From: Verrucomicrobiales bacterium | GTDB lineage: Bacteria > Verrucomicrobiota > Verrucomicrobiia > Verrucomicrobiales > V1-33 | Length of the DNA: 64,000 nt | Reading direction: 5' to 3' | Assembly: GCA_028293125.1 (NCBI GenBank) | Contig: JAQGPJ010000099.1 | Coordinates: forward strand, 1-64,000 | Shown here: piece after piece, positions 25,070 to 35,141 of the stretch | How positions within the stretch are numbered: the stretch's first letter is position 1 | Layout of the letters: each line of letters begins with the position of its first letter | Made by a program: the position numbers and the translations under genes | Notes under the pieces: model-generated | The model's database searches: none | What the model was told of the DNA's origin: nothing | The model's input: the letters and a program-made list of their open reading frames with translations, nothing else

Positions 25070-26326
25070 TCACTTCCGCCTCCAGCGTGCCATGTAGAAT
25101 CCATCCCATCCTGTTTCCGCCGGGGAGATGACGCGGTCCTCCTCGAATTCGAATTCGGGGAAGGTATGGGAAAACCACGCGGCCTGAGCTTGGTTCTCGG
25201 CGGGGAGGACAGAGCAGGTGGCGTAAACAAGCCGGCCGCCGGGGCGCACGAGGGGGAAGCAGTGGGTGAGGACAGTGCGCTGCCCCTCCTGCATGCCGGC
25301 CACGGAGGCGGAGGTGATGCGGTATTTCAAATCCGCCTGGCGGCGCAGGGTGCCACTGCCGGAGCAGGGGGCATCCACCAGCACCCGGTCGGCCCAGCCG
25401 GCCATGCCGCGCAGGACTTCATCCGAGACGGTGGAGGTCCACACTTTGGCTCCGGCACGGGCGGCGCGCTGGCGCAGGGTGGCGAGTTTGGCGGGCTCCA
25501 CATCCATGGCGCGGAGTTCGCCTTTTCCCGCCATCAGGGCGGCCAGGTGCAGGGTTTTGCCGCCGGCTCCCGCGCAGGCGTCCACCACGCGCTGGCCAGG
25601 CTCCGGCAGGAGAAACGGGGCCACCTGCTGCGAGCCGGCGTCCTGGATTTCAAAATGCCCGCCATCCCTCAGCCTGGCTGGAACCGCTTTGCCGTCCAGC
25701 ACCCGCAGGGCCGCAGGCGCACCGGGCACCGGAGCCGTCTCCAGTGCGTGTTCCCGCAGTTCCCTCTGGACCGCCGGCACTTTGGTGCGCAGGGTGTTGA
25801 CCCGCAGAAAAACAGGCGCGGGCTGATTCAGGGCGGTCAGTTCAGGCTCCCAACGATCCCCCAAAGCGGAACTGCCCAAGGAATCAAACCCGTCCGCCAA
25901 GGATGCCCGGACCGCCAGCGGAGCCGCCGACAGCGTGGACTCCCTCACCGCCAAGACTTCGGAGGGAACTTCCGGCCAGGGAGCCCAGTCCGGTCGTTCA
26001 TAGCCCTGTGACTGCCACAGAATGCCGCACAGCCGCCACCAGTGGTTCGGAGTTTCCCTGCCTGTCTCCTCAGGTGCCGGCGCGCCGTCGTTTTCACCGC
26101 CAGAGTCCGGGCCTGGGATGACATCGGCCAGCACTTCCAGCCGCCGCCGCCAGCGCACCGCCTCATAAACGGTGGCGGCCACAAACGAGCGGTCCCGCGA
26201 CCCCCATTTGGGATTTGCCCCCAATGCCCGGCCCACGGCACGGTCCGCCACCATGCCATCCGTGAACACTGCCTGAAGGGCCGTCACGCATGCCTCCGCC
26301 AAAAGTCTGTGAATTCTCTGCGCCAT
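25070..26326 (-). CDS. RsmB-type 16S rRNA (cytosine-C5) methyltransferase
   Basis: A 418-residue S-adenosylmethionine-dependent methyltransferase of the RsmB/NOP2/Sun family. An N-terminal helical NusB-like domain (to about 140) precedes the Rossmann domain: VDACAGAGGKTLHLA (SAM loop), DRVLVDAPCSGSGTLRRQ (motif IV Cys) and VYATCSVLPAENQAQ (motif VI Cys). The NusB-like extension points to RsmB (C967). The frame opens at 26362; the Met at 26326 (MAQRIHRLL) begins the NusB-like helix and is preferred. Confidence 0.85.
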   Translation of the reverse strand: MAQRIHRLLAEACVTALQAVFTDGMVADRAVGRALGANPKWGSRDRSFVAATVYEAVRWRRRLEVLADVIPGPDSGGENDGAPAPEETGRETPNHWWRLCGILWQSQGYERPDWAPWPEVPSEVLAVRESTLSAAPLAVRASLADGFDSLGSSALGDRWEPELTALNQPAPVFLRVNTLRTKVPAVQRELREHALETAPVPGAPAALRVLDGKAVPARLRDGGHFEIQDAGSQQVAPFLLPEPGQRVVDACAGAGGKTLHLAALMAGKGELRAMDVEPAKLATLRQRAARAGAKVWTSTVSDEVLRGMAGWADRVLVDAPCSGSGTLRRQADLKYRITSASVAGMQEGQRTVLTHCFPLVRPGGRLVYATCSVLPAENQAQAAWFSHTFPEFEFEEDRVISPAETGWDGFYMARWRRK

Positions 26327-26440
26327 CCCGCCCAGCGGACCTTCCCCGGTGGCCTGACGCAACAGCGAAGGCGGGTTTGGGACAATTCCCCCAATCAGAC
26401 CTGCGCCGCTGTCCGGCTGGCGGAGTGCTCTTGTCCGGGC

Positions 26441-29400
26441 TCAAAGGGAGGGGGTTCCAGAGACTTTGAAGCGGAACCAGAGTTTGACATTGCCACCCAG
26501 CGGGGCAAGACTGCGCCATGTCTCCAGCACTGTGCCATCCGGCCGGGGAACAGAGCTGACCTTCTGAAACAGCAACGCGGCATCGGACCAAGTTTGAAGA
26601 TCGGTGCTGGCCTGGGGGGTAATGACCGCATCGGCGTCCGGACGGACCACGGCGCTGACCGTGACCCGGGAAGTGCCGTCCGCTGCGGACACACCAGGAA
26701 GGATTTGCGGGACGGAGGCGGCGGAGAGCGGCGAGGAGCCCAGCGCATACTCCGCAAAATTGGACACGCCATCGCCGTCGGTGTCGTCCGCCGGTGGCGG
26801 ATTGCCGTAGGCCGCGGCCCAGGTTGTGTAGGTCATGCCGCCTGTGCCTTCGGCGGCTCCGGGCGATCCTCCGGGCAGAGCGCTGGCCCGCCAGCTGGCC
26901 GCCAGATTTGGATCCGGCAGGGAGGCGGGATTTTTCAGCACCAGCGCATGCCCGCCGCCGTCGGCCTCCTCCGGCCAAGGAGCTTTGTCGTCATACTCAA
27001 AATCACGGATGGGAATGCCTGCGCCGTAGCTCAGCTTCAGCTGCTCACCGGCATTGCCAAGGGCGTCGCCGGCCTGCCATTCCCCGGCCACCAGCGCGCC
27101 ATTGGGCAGCGGGAGCGGGCCGTAGCGGGCGGCGAAAGCCGCCAGACTGCGCACGACCAGCACCCGCCGGCCGGGGTCAAGAGTGGTCACGGCACTGCCG
27201 GCGAAATCAAAATCGATGCCCTTGGTGAACCGGACCGGCGTGAGGTCCAGAGGAACGGAGCCCACATTCATCAGCTCCAGCCATTCGTAGGCCTCCGGGT
27301 CGGAGGCGGTCAGGCTTTCCTGCGTGGTGGGGAAGGAAGGATGATAATAAATCCGGGAAATGACCAGCGACTTCAGATAGTCCGTGATGTCCGGCTCCCC
27401 CGCTGTGAAGCTGACCGGCACGCTCCAGTGGCTCCAGCGGCCTGTAGAGTCCAGATGCCGCACCCGCGCCCGGTGGTTCCGCCCCGGACGGGCGGCGGAG
27501 GCCGGCGCGGTCAGAAGATCCGGCATGGTGGTCAGCACCTCCGACTGCCAGGCGTTCTCGATTTCATACGCCCGGGGCTGTGTGCGGTCGTACGGATTGT
27601 AGCCGAGGACGGACGGATCCGTGGCCTCGGCGATGCGCCACATGAGACCGGCGAAGGCGGCACCGTTTTGACCGGCGAAGGCGCTGCTGGTGAAGGACAG
27701 AGCATTCACCGGCACCGGGCCAGCGCCGCCGTCGGCGAGGGTGAGCACGGGCGTCGCCGGTATCAGCGCCTCCTCCGCGCTGGTCAGCACCCGGGCGGCA
27801 ATCACATTCCGCCGGGTGGTAATGTAATTCTTCATCCGCACGATCATCCCCGCAAATTTTCCCGACTCATTTTCCGGTGTGACCGGATCGTTCACGGCGG
27901 ACAGATAATAATGGTTCCAGCCCGCTTGGCCAGCATCCACAAAGGACGAGGTCATGATGGGGTTGTTGTCCCACATGGCGCGGTCGGCATCCACAAAGGA
28001 CGGCTGACCGGGCTGGTAAATGACGGATGCCATCTCGTCGATCAGCATGCCCGTCTGCTCTTTGGTGAAAAGAAGGTCTTGGACCTCCCGCACCCGGTTC
28101 CGCATCTCCATCCGCAGAGCCGGAATAGGTCCCGTGCCGGCTTGGGAGGGACCGAACACACGGGAGAAGAACGGTTCCGTGGAATTGGAGGAGGGCGACA
28201 GACCGGCAATGCCGGTGTCCGCCCGGTAGGCGTTGTCCTGCCAAGTCAGATCCAGATCCCACGGCAGTGCCGTCCATCGGGTGGTCAGGGGATTCCGGTA
28301 ATAGAAGTAGTTTTTGCCATCCCCGATGTCGTAGTGGTGGATGCAGTCGATGATGCTGCGGTAGTTGTAGTAGTTGGGCAGATCGCAGTTCGCCCGCCAC
28401 CAGGCCTCCGTGCTGGTGTAGCGGAGAAACGCCGTGAGGTCGCTTTTGTTTTTCGGTCCCGCGGGACCGGTGTGGTTCAGTTCCCCGGTGCCGTTCTCCA
28501 TCTTGTAGAGATTGCCGTCCGGCAGTCCGTGCTCATCCAGAAACTGGCCATCCATCTGCTCGATGCCCAGATACAGCCCCTGAAAGTCATCGTCGTACTG
28601 GCTGGCGGAGTCGTTGGTCTCGGACGGATGCTCCACGATACGGAAGTGGACAAACTGGGTGTTCTCCGCCGGCAGGCCCGTGAGTTGGAAGAGGCGGAAG
28701 CCGACACTTTCAAACAGTCCCTGCTCGCCGCGCATGCCGGAGCTTCCCTGCTGAATGCAGGCAGAGAAGTTCAGCTTTTTCCACTTTTGGGCATACTTCC
28801 AACCGTAATTGTCCCGCGCCTGGAAGTCATGGCCCTTGTTGAAATCGAACTTCCACATATTCTTGCCCATGGCGAACCGCCAGACCCCGCCGCGGGCGCG
28901 GAACCGGATGTGGTCGTAAACATGGCCGTCGTAACAGAGCGCGCCCTGCCAGTTGTAGAGACTGTGGGTGTATTTGCCCGCAGTGGGATTTTGTTTGGCA
29001 CCGTCGGCTTTGAACACCGGGACAGACTGCGCATTGGCGTGATCCTCCACGCGGGTGATAAAATGATAGGCCGGCACCGTGGCCAGCAGGGAGGACGGGT
29101 ATGTCACCGCCGGAGCGGCGGCTTTGGCCTTGCCAGTCCAGTCGGGCAGAGCGTCGTAAACATAATAAGCGAAGTTCGGCTGCGGGTCGTCCCCATATGG
29201 TGCCCGGACCTCATTTCCGGAATCGTCGGAGGCGGTGATGCGGTAGCGGATCAGCCGGCGGTGGGTCTGTGTCTCAGCGGGAATGACCGCTGTGTAAACG
29301 GCATCGCCCGCCACCGCATCGCCGCCGGTGCCATTGTCGGTCATGGGCAGGGTGACCCAGGAGGCCGGGGCCGCGTAGCGGGGATCCGTGAGTTTGATGT

Positions 29401-30178
29401 AGTCCCCCGGCTCCACCATCTGCCAGGCCAGCGAGACCGCACCAATACCGTTGGGATCCGTGATTTTGGCGGTGACGCGGACTGGTTTGGCGGAGGGCAC
29501 CCATTCCGGCGGTGGCCCCTCCATCATCGGAATGTGCTCCACTTGGCGGATGGCAGGAGACGAATTGGAGGACAGCACAGAGTTCGCCCGGCCGGGTGTG
29601 GGTCCTTTGCCTTCCGCGCCGCCGGTCCCATCCGACCGCCGCCAATGCCCGCCGAGATTGTTGTCCAGCGCGGGATTGATGAGCTCAATGGAATAATTCG
29701 GCGGATCGCCTACGGTGGGCCATGGGAAACCCTGGGCGTATTCCACCTCATCCAGCTTCTCCCCCGAGGCCGAGCGCAGAGTGATGATCTCACCGCTGCT
29801 TTTCAGCTGTCCAAAAACCGGCGGCGCCACTCCGGCATTCCAGTTGAATACGGCAGGCCCACTGAGTCCGAATTTGCTCTGGATCACGGCCGGATCCCCG
29901 CACACCACCACAAAACCGCCCGGCGGCACCACGGTCCCCGCAGGGAATTTCACAGAGACGCCGTCGCTGAAATAGCATCCTGACAGATCAGCGGGAGCAC
30001 TGATTGAGGGATTGTGGAGCTCGATGAATTCCGAATGCACGGTCGGATCGTCCTCGTCGTAGTGGATTTCATTGATCACCACCTGCTGGGCCAAAGCGGG
30101 AAGGGAAAGCAGTCCTGGCACCAAGCCGGCGAGGCGCGCGGCGGTGCACAGGAAACGGCGCAGTGACAGAGAGGGCAT
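26441..30178 (-). CDS. Secreted lamin-tail / CotH-kinase multi-domain protein
   Basis: A 1245-residue exported protein with a signal peptide ending LPALAQQ. Domains: lamin-tail (LTD) at about 22-150 (VVINEIHYDEDDPTVHSEFI), a Big/fibronectin-like region (about 245-330), a CotH spore-coat-kinase-like domain (about 410-660: RFRARGGVWRFAMGKNMWKF ... LPWDLDLTWQD), a second LTD (about 938-1085) and, near the C-terminus, a calcium-loop motif DTDGDGVSNFAEYALGSSPL followed by a beta-rich end. CotH proteins phosphorylate protein Ser; LTD modules are extracellular. The ATG at 30178 has one of the best ribosome sites here (aggggtgga). The whole architecture is characteristic of Verrucomicrobiota, to my knowledge. 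Confidence 0.8.
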   Translation of the reverse strand: MPSLSLRRFLCTAARLAGLVPGLLSLPALAQQVVINEIHYDEDDPTVHSEFIELHNPSISAPADLSGCYFSDGVSVKFPAGTVVPPGGFVVVCGDPAVIQSKFGLSGPAVFNWNAGVAPPVFGQLKSSGEIITLRSASGEKLDEVEYAQGFPWPTVGDPPNYSIELINPALDNNLGGHWRRSDGTGGAEGKGPTPGRANSVLSSNSSPAIRQVEHIPMMEGPPPEWVPSAKPVRVTAKITDPNGIGAVSLAWQMVEPGDYIKLTDPRYAAPASWVTLPMTDNGTGGDAVAGDAVYTAVIPAETQTHRRLIRYRITASDDSGNEVRAPYGDDPQPNFAYYVYDALPDWTGKAKAAAPAVTYPSSLLATVPAYHFITRVEDHANAQSVPVFKADGAKQNPTAGKYTHSLYNWQGALCYDGHVYDHIRFRARGGVWRFAMGKNMWKFDFNKGHDFQARDNYGWKYAQKWKKLNFSACIQQGSSGMRGEQGLFESVGFRLFQLTGLPAENTQFVHFRIVEHPSETNDSASQYDDDFQGLYLGIEQMDGQFLDEHGLPDGNLYKMENGTGELNHTGPAGPKNKSDLTAFLRYTSTEAWWRANCDLPNYYNYRSIIDCIHHYDIGDGKNYFYYRNPLTTRWTALPWDLDLTWQDNAYRADTGIAGLSPSSNSTEPFFSRVFGPSQAGTGPIPALRMEMRNRVREVQDLLFTKEQTGMLIDEMASVIYQPGQPSFVDADRAMWDNNPIMTSSFVDAGQAGWNHYYLSAVNDPVTPENESGKFAGMIVRMKNYITTRRNVIAARVLTSAEEALIPATPVLTLADGGAGPVPVNALSFTSSAFAGQNGAAFAGLMWRIAEATDPSVLGYNPYDRTQPRAYEIENAWQSEVLTTMPDLLTAPASAARPGRNHRARVRHLDSTGRWSHWSVPVSFTAGEPDITDYLKSLVISRIYYHPSFPTTQESLTASDPEAYEWLELMNVGSVPLDLTPVRFTKGIDFDFAGSAVTTLDPGRRVLVVRSLAAFAARYGPLPLPNGALVAGEWQAGDALGNAGEQLKLSYGAGIPIRDFEYDDKAPWPEEADGGGHALVLKNPASLPDPNLAASWRASALPGGSPGAAEGTGGMTYTTWAAAYGNPPPADDTDGDGVSNFAEYALGSSPLSAASVPQILPGVSAADGTSRVTVSAVVRPDADAVITPQASTDLQTWSDAALLFQKVSSVPRPDGTVLETWRSLAPLGGNVKLWFRFKVSGTPSL

Positions 30179-30322
30179 TCCACCCCTGCTAATGGATTTC
30201 TCATCGGATGTGAAGCCGAAAGGAAAAATCCAAGGCCGGGAAAACGGCGGCATCCCGCAATGCCCGGCTGATCCCTCCCAAAAAACCGGCGGAAATCCCC
30301 AACGGACGCGCAAGGGTGGCGC

Positions 30323-30751
30323 ATGATTGATTCCAACGCGCTTGCCTCCCTGCCCCACGGGCCGGGATTCCGTTTTGTTGATGAGGTTTTGGAGTTGGAG
30401 CCGGGACAATCCGGGACCGGCCGCTATACGGTGCGTGGGGACGAGGCGTTTCTAAGCGCGCATTTTCCGGGAAATCCTCTAATGCCCGGCGTGATCCTCA
30501 TTGAGGCCTTGGCGCAGCTCGGCGGGGTAGTGGCGCAATCCGATCCGAAAACAGCCCCGCTGCGGGAGGTGCGGCTGGCGGCGGTGCAGACGGCAAAGAT
30601 CACGGGCAGCGCCGTTCCGGGTGAGATCCTGACCATTCAGGCGAAGGTCACCGGACGGCTGGGACCGCTGGTGCAGGTGCAGGGTATGGTGGAGACCGGC
30701 GGGAGACGCCTGCTGGATGCACGAATCACGCTGAGCGGTACGGTGGGGTGA
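30323..30751 (+). CDS. FabZ-like 3-hydroxyacyl-ACP dehydratase
   Basis: A 142-residue hot-dog-fold protein. The FabZ active-site pair is visible: His47 in AHFPGNPLMPGVILIEALAQ and Glu61 of the same motif, preceded by LPHGPGFRFVDEV. It would dehydrate 3-hydroxyacyl-ACP in fatty acid elongation. It stands alone, away from other fab genes, so it may serve a secondary pathway. It is divergent from the CotH gene and converges with the debranching-enzyme gene. Confidence 0.85.
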   Translation: MIDSNALASLPHGPGFRFVDEVLELEPGQSGTGRYTVRGDEAFLSAHFPGNPLMPGVILIEALAQLGGVVAQSDPKTAPLREVRLAAVQTAKITGSAVPGEILTIQAKVTGRLGPLVQVQGMVETGGRRLLDARITLSGTVG

Positions 30752-30804
30752 ACGCCGGGCCGGCAGGAATCCGCCTGAGCTTGAAGGGGGGGGATTTCAG
30801 GATT

Positions 30805-33800
30805 TCACCGCTTCTCCAGCAGTTCCCGCACCCGGGCCCATTCCGTGACCGACCACGCCTGGGAGCCGCAGCCGCGCGGGGCGTGCGGCCAGGCGCCATC
30901 CACGACCTCCTCCAGCGATCCCAGCGAGAACCGGCGGAACAGCGGGGCGGACGAGGCCAGAATGCCTGCGGCGCGGGGCCGGGCGGCCTCCCCCCACACC
31001 ATCATCATTGCCTCCGCCAGCATGGGCATCAGCCAGGGCCAGCCGGTGCCGTTGTGGTAGGCGGGCTTGCGGCGCGTATCCTCGTCGCCTTCATAATGTC
31101 CTTGGAAAGGGGCGTGCGGGTCGTTGAGCAGCTGTCCGTGCCGCTCCACCGGCAGCGGGAACACTACCGGGCGGTCCGCCAGGGTGCGCAGGGCTCCGGG
31201 GATCAGCAGCTCCAGGCAGCTGGTCAGGATACCGCTTTGGAAAGTGGGGTCTGTGACGGCTCCCAGCGTGATGGCCAGCAGCTGATTGGGCCGCAGATGG
31301 TCATCGGCCACCGCTGAGGCGGCGCTCTGGCCGGAGGCGGCGTGCAGGCAGTCGCTCAGATACGCTTGGCCGGGGCGTGTGAAGCGGGTCAGCAGGGAAT
31401 TGCGCACCTGGCCGGCCAACCGTGCCCACACAGGGTCGGAGTCGATGCGCGCCAGCAGCCGCAGGGCCGCAAACCACAGCGCCTGAATCTCGATGGGATA
31501 TCCCTCACGCGGAGTGCCGGCGGGGAAGTTGGTGTCCATCCAGGTGAAGTGCGGGGGGCTGTAAATCAGCCCGGTCTCCGGATCCATACGAATGCCGTTG
31601 GGGGTGCCGGCCGCATAGCCCTGCCCCAGCGAGATCAGCACCTCCCGGATGGTCCGTCCGCCGGCTTTCTCATCCAGAAAAGCGCCGCTGCCCTCCCGTT
31701 CGAGCAGATCCTCCACGCCTGTGAAGAACCACAGCGGGGCGTCCGAGGTGTCGCGGTTGGAGTCATCCCCGCCGCGGATCATGTTGGGCAGCGTGCCCTG
31801 ATGCTCATAGCGTGCGAAGGTTCTGAGAATGTCCCGCACCGCCTCCCGCTCCCCCGCCGCCGCGATGCCGCGCAGACAGATGAGGGTGTCCCGGCCCCAG
31901 TCCAGAAACCACGGGTAGCCGGCGATAACCGTCAGGGAGTCATCGCGCTTCACAATGAACTGCCGCACCGCCGCCTGAAGTGTGAAGCCGGCGGGAGCCT
32001 CCGGAGGAGGGGCTGCGGGAAGAGTCTCCTGCCCGTGGCGCGTCAGCACCGCCGTAAGGTGCACCCGTTCCCCGGAAACCAGAGGCGCCTGAAAATAGCC
32101 GGGGCTGAAAAGATCGGAGTGCGCGCCCAGCCCCCGCGAGGCGTCAATAGCGTGGTCCACCGTCATGCGCTCGGCCTGACGGACAAAATGCGCGCCCCCG
32201 TCGGTGCGCACCGTGAGGGTGCCCGCATGGCAAGGCATGGCGAAGCCGTCGGAGGAGGCTGACAGCGCCCCGTCCAGATGCGGCATTTCGTGGTCCGGGA
32301 GGGTCCACTTGTCATGGAATGCCCGGTCCTCCACATCCGGTCGGGCGATCAGTGTGACCGGACCGGCATTATCACCCGGTTCCCGCACGAAGCGCAGACA
32401 CACGGCATCGCGTCCATGGGTCAGATGCACGGTGGCGGTCAGGCGCACCCACTGTCCGTCGCCGCAGGGCAGACAGAAACACCACTCTGCCGTGTCCGCC
32501 GCCAGGAGTTTCACGCCTTCCATCCACTTGGCGCAGACCTCCGTGGAAAAGCCCCGCCGCATCAGCCACAGCCGGCAGCGGTTGAGCATCATGCGGCGGT
32601 CCACGGGGAAATCCGGGTGCGGGTTGGCCGCCAGCAGGGAATCATACTGTGACCGCACCGTGCCCCAGGCGGCTCGGGTGTGGACCATGGCCCCGGTGCC
32701 ATTGGTCAGCACCAGATGCAGATCCGGCTGGGCACGAACCTCGGCACCCGTGGCTTCACAGACAGGATCAGCCAGCGGAGGCGGCAGCAGCAGGGGCAGC
32801 GTCCCGCGGGTCAGAGTGCCGCTGCCGGGCACGCGCAGAAAAGCCGCCGCCGGACCGGTATATCCCTGCGGGCGGGGCACGATGGCGAAGTGGAATGCGC
32901 TCCCCGGCAGACTCAGGCCTTCGGCCAGATGCAGCGTGCCGGCATTGACGGAATAACGGAAAGGGCCGGGGGCTGTGAGCATCAGCAGGTCCCCCGGCAG
33001 CCAGACCACCTCCCGGCGCTGGTCCTGCGGCCAGGACGCCGTGGTCAGCGGAGCGAAAGGCAGCCCTGACAGCTCCCGGCACCAGGCGGCGGGATCGGCC
33101 GTCAGCGGAGCGGAGGGAAGCACCGCGTCCGGTTTTCCCAGCCAGAGCGCCAGCCGCCGGGCCAGCGCCGCGGTCTCCTGGCGCACGGACGGTGGCTCAC
33201 CGACCGGCACCAGCTTTGCCGCGCACAGCACTACCACGCGTCCGGGTGCCAAATGCACGGTGCCCTCCTTGTCAGTCCATTCGACCGTCACCGGCTCTCC
33301 GGTCAGAAAGCAGACGCCGTGAACGCCGAAGGAAAAATCCTCCCGCAGCCAGGCCGCCTGCGCCTCCGCGGCGGTGTCCAGATTGATGAGCACCAGCAGC
33401 GTCTGCGACCGGTCACGGGAGATGCGCCGCAGAGCGATGCCGGACCCGCTGCTGCGGGTGATGAGCTGCAGCTCCGCCCCGGCCTCAAAAGCCGGCTGCT
33501 TCAGCAACTCCTGCAGGGCGGCGATATGGGAAATGAGATTCGGCTCCGCACCCTCGTTCAGGGAGGTGGCCCCATGCACACGGATCTGCTCCGTGGCCAG
33601 CCATTCCCCGCCACAGGTCAGGCCCCAGCCGCCCGCCGGGCTGCACAGGGCGGCCACCGCTTGGCGCAGCTTGGCCCAGGCGGGGGAAACCGCCGCCAGC
33701 CGGGAATTGTCGTGTGTCTCCGCGATGTTGATCTGATATCCCTCCATCCGGGACTGGGCGATGGCCTGCGGCAGATACCAGTCCATGGCGCCCCGGCTCT

Positions 33801-34944
33801 CGTTCTGGAACAGCTCGCTGTAGGCCCAGTTCAGCCCATTGCCGGCCAGCAGGTCCAGCATCACGGGGATGGGACCTCCCAGCCCCTCCAGGAAAAACAC
33901 CGTGTCGGGGAACTCCGTGCGCACTTTGGCCGAGATGTAGCGCCACACCGGGGCCGGCACAAAATACCCGGCATCGCAGCGGAACCCGTCCACCCCTTGG
34001 CGGCACCAGTAGAGAAACACCTCCGCCATCTCCCGCCACAGGGCCTTGTGCGCGTAGTCCAGCTTCACCAGATCCGCCCAGACCACGCCCCAGGCGCCGG
34101 GCGAGTGGAAAGTACCGTTCTCATTCCGGACAAACCACTCCGGATGGTGCGCCATGAGCTGCGAGGCCCAGCCGGTGTGGTTGATGGGGATATCGATGAA
34201 CAGCCGGGCGCCGCGGGCATGGATGCCGTCCGCCATTTCGCGGAACTGCTGAAGCGGTGTGGTGCGGTGGTCGAACTCCGCCAGCGCGGGATCCACGTTC
34301 TTGAAGTCCAGAGCAGCGAAGGGGCTGCCGTAGCGGCCCATGCGGGCATGGGTAGTGGGCACCAGAAAGGGGGGCAGGACCAGCACGATGCGGAAGCCCA
34401 AGGCGCCGAGAATGTGGTCCAGCCGCCGGGTCACGTCCCGAAAGGTGCCGGAGGGCGGGATCACGGTGTAGCCCAAATTGTCCAGCGGCCTCAGATCCGC
34501 ATCCGGGAGATCAGAGGAGTTGTCTCGGAACAGCCGGGGAAAGGCGGCGTAGATGCTGTTGCCGGCCACGGTCCAGGCGGGCTCCACCTTGACGCGGGTG
34601 TTGCCCCCGCCATCAGGCCACACGGGGGCTTGGTCCTCTGAAACATGCAGGAAGGCCTTGCCCTCGAACACACCCACATCCGTCAGCGGGAGGGTCAGGG
34701 TCCAGCGGCGGGGACCATCGGGGAGCATGGGCAGATCCTCCCAGTCCAAGCCGGGCGGCGGGGCGTCCTCCTCCACGGCGGCGATGGTTTCCGCGCGCTG
34801 GCGGGCGGCCTGCCGGAGATTGGTCCGCAGAAAGGCGGTGCCGGGCATTTCCCCGGACAATTCCAGGCGGAAAGTTACGGAATCCCCTGCATGCAGGATC
34901 ATGGCGGCGCCGGGAGCGGGGGATTGGGTCAGGAAGGTTGCCAT
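30805..34944 (-). CDS. Bifunctional glycogen-debranching enzyme: GH13-like plus amylo-alpha-1,6-glucosidase
   Basis: A 1379-residue soluble protein that joins two catalytic modules, like eukaryotic glycogen debranching enzyme. The N-terminal GH13-type barrel (about 130-500) shows LFIDIPINHTG, nucleophile Asp324 in VDGFRCDAG, acid/base Glu353 in FFLEGLGG and Asp412 in AETHDNSRLA. A long middle part (500-970) is beta-rich and of unclear role. The C-terminal GDE_C/GH133 module (about 975-1379) shows GYPWFLDWGRDTLICLRG, FTWMDTNFP and GYPIEIQALWF. It would transfer a maltooligosaccharide and then hydrolyse the alpha-1,6 branch in glycogen breakdown. It is monocistronic and lacks a signal peptide. 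Confidence 0.8.
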   Translation of the reverse strand: MATFLTQSPAPGAAMILHAGDSVTFRLELSGEMPGTAFLRTNLRQAARQRAETIAAVEEDAPPPGLDWEDLPMLPDGPRRWTLTLPLTDVGVFEGKAFLHVSEDQAPVWPDGGGNTRVKVEPAWTVAGNSIYAAFPRLFRDNSSDLPDADLRPLDNLGYTVIPPSGTFRDVTRRLDHILGALGFRIVLVLPPFLVPTTHARMGRYGSPFAALDFKNVDPALAEFDHRTTPLQQFREMADGIHARGARLFIDIPINHTGWASQLMAHHPEWFVRNENGTFHSPGAWGVVWADLVKLDYAHKALWREMAEVFLYWCRQGVDGFRCDAGYFVPAPVWRYISAKVRTEFPDTVFFLEGLGGPIPVMLDLLAGNGLNWAYSELFQNESRGAMDWYLPQAIAQSRMEGYQINIAETHDNSRLAAVSPAWAKLRQAVAALCSPAGGWGLTCGGEWLATEQIRVHGATSLNEGAEPNLISHIAALQELLKQPAFEAGAELQLITRSSGSGIALRRISRDRSQTLLVLINLDTAAEAQAAWLREDFSFGVHGVCFLTGEPVTVEWTDKEGTVHLAPGRVVVLCAAKLVPVGEPPSVRQETAALARRLALWLGKPDAVLPSAPLTADPAAWCRELSGLPFAPLTTASWPQDQRREVVWLPGDLLMLTAPGPFRYSVNAGTLHLAEGLSLPGSAFHFAIVPRPQGYTGPAAAFLRVPGSGTLTRGTLPLLLPPPLADPVCEATGAEVRAQPDLHLVLTNGTGAMVHTRAAWGTVRSQYDSLLAANPHPDFPVDRRMMLNRCRLWLMRRGFSTEVCAKWMEGVKLLAADTAEWCFCLPCGDGQWVRLTATVHLTHGRDAVCLRFVREPGDNAGPVTLIARPDVEDRAFHDKWTLPDHEMPHLDGALSASSDGFAMPCHAGTLTVRTDGGAHFVRQAERMTVDHAIDASRGLGAHSDLFSPGYFQAPLVSGERVHLTAVLTRHGQETLPAAPPPEAPAGFTLQAAVRQFIVKRDDSLTVIAGYPWFLDWGRDTLICLRGIAAAGEREAVRDILRTFARYEHQGTLPNMIRGGDDSNRDTSDAPLWFFTGVEDLLEREGSGAFLDEKAGGRTIREVLISLGQGYAAGTPNGIRMDPETGLIYSPPHFTWMDTNFPAGTPREGYPIEIQALWFAALRLLARIDSDPVWARLAGQVRNSLLTRFTRPGQAYLSDCLHAASGQSAASAVADDHLRPNQLLAITLGAVTDPTFQSGILTSCLELLIPGALRTLADRPVVFPLPVERHGQLLNDPHAPFQGHYEGDEDTRRKPAYHNGTGWPWLMPMLAEAMMMVWGEAARPRAAGILASSAPLFRRFSLGSLEEVVDGAWPHAPRGCGSQAWSVTEWARVRELLEKR

Positions 34945-35141
34945 TTACTTAAAAAACCACCGGAAAACCACGCAGATTCCGTGCCTCCGCAACCGGACGC
35001 TGGCCCGGATTGCGGTTTTCGGTCCCGACAGACTGTGTTTTCCGGGATGACTCCTAGACAATCCCTGCCAGGAATCCCCAAAGACAAACCGCCGCCGTCG
35101 GTATAGCATGACGGCCCGGACCCGTCCCGACATTACGGAAA

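Noticed and set aside
26042-29983. 1313-codon plus-strand frame
   Set aside because: It lies antisense to the CotH/lamin-tail gene, whose domains and start site are clear. The plus-strand translation is rich in His, Arg and Gly with no domain, typical of a shadow frame in GC-rich DNA.
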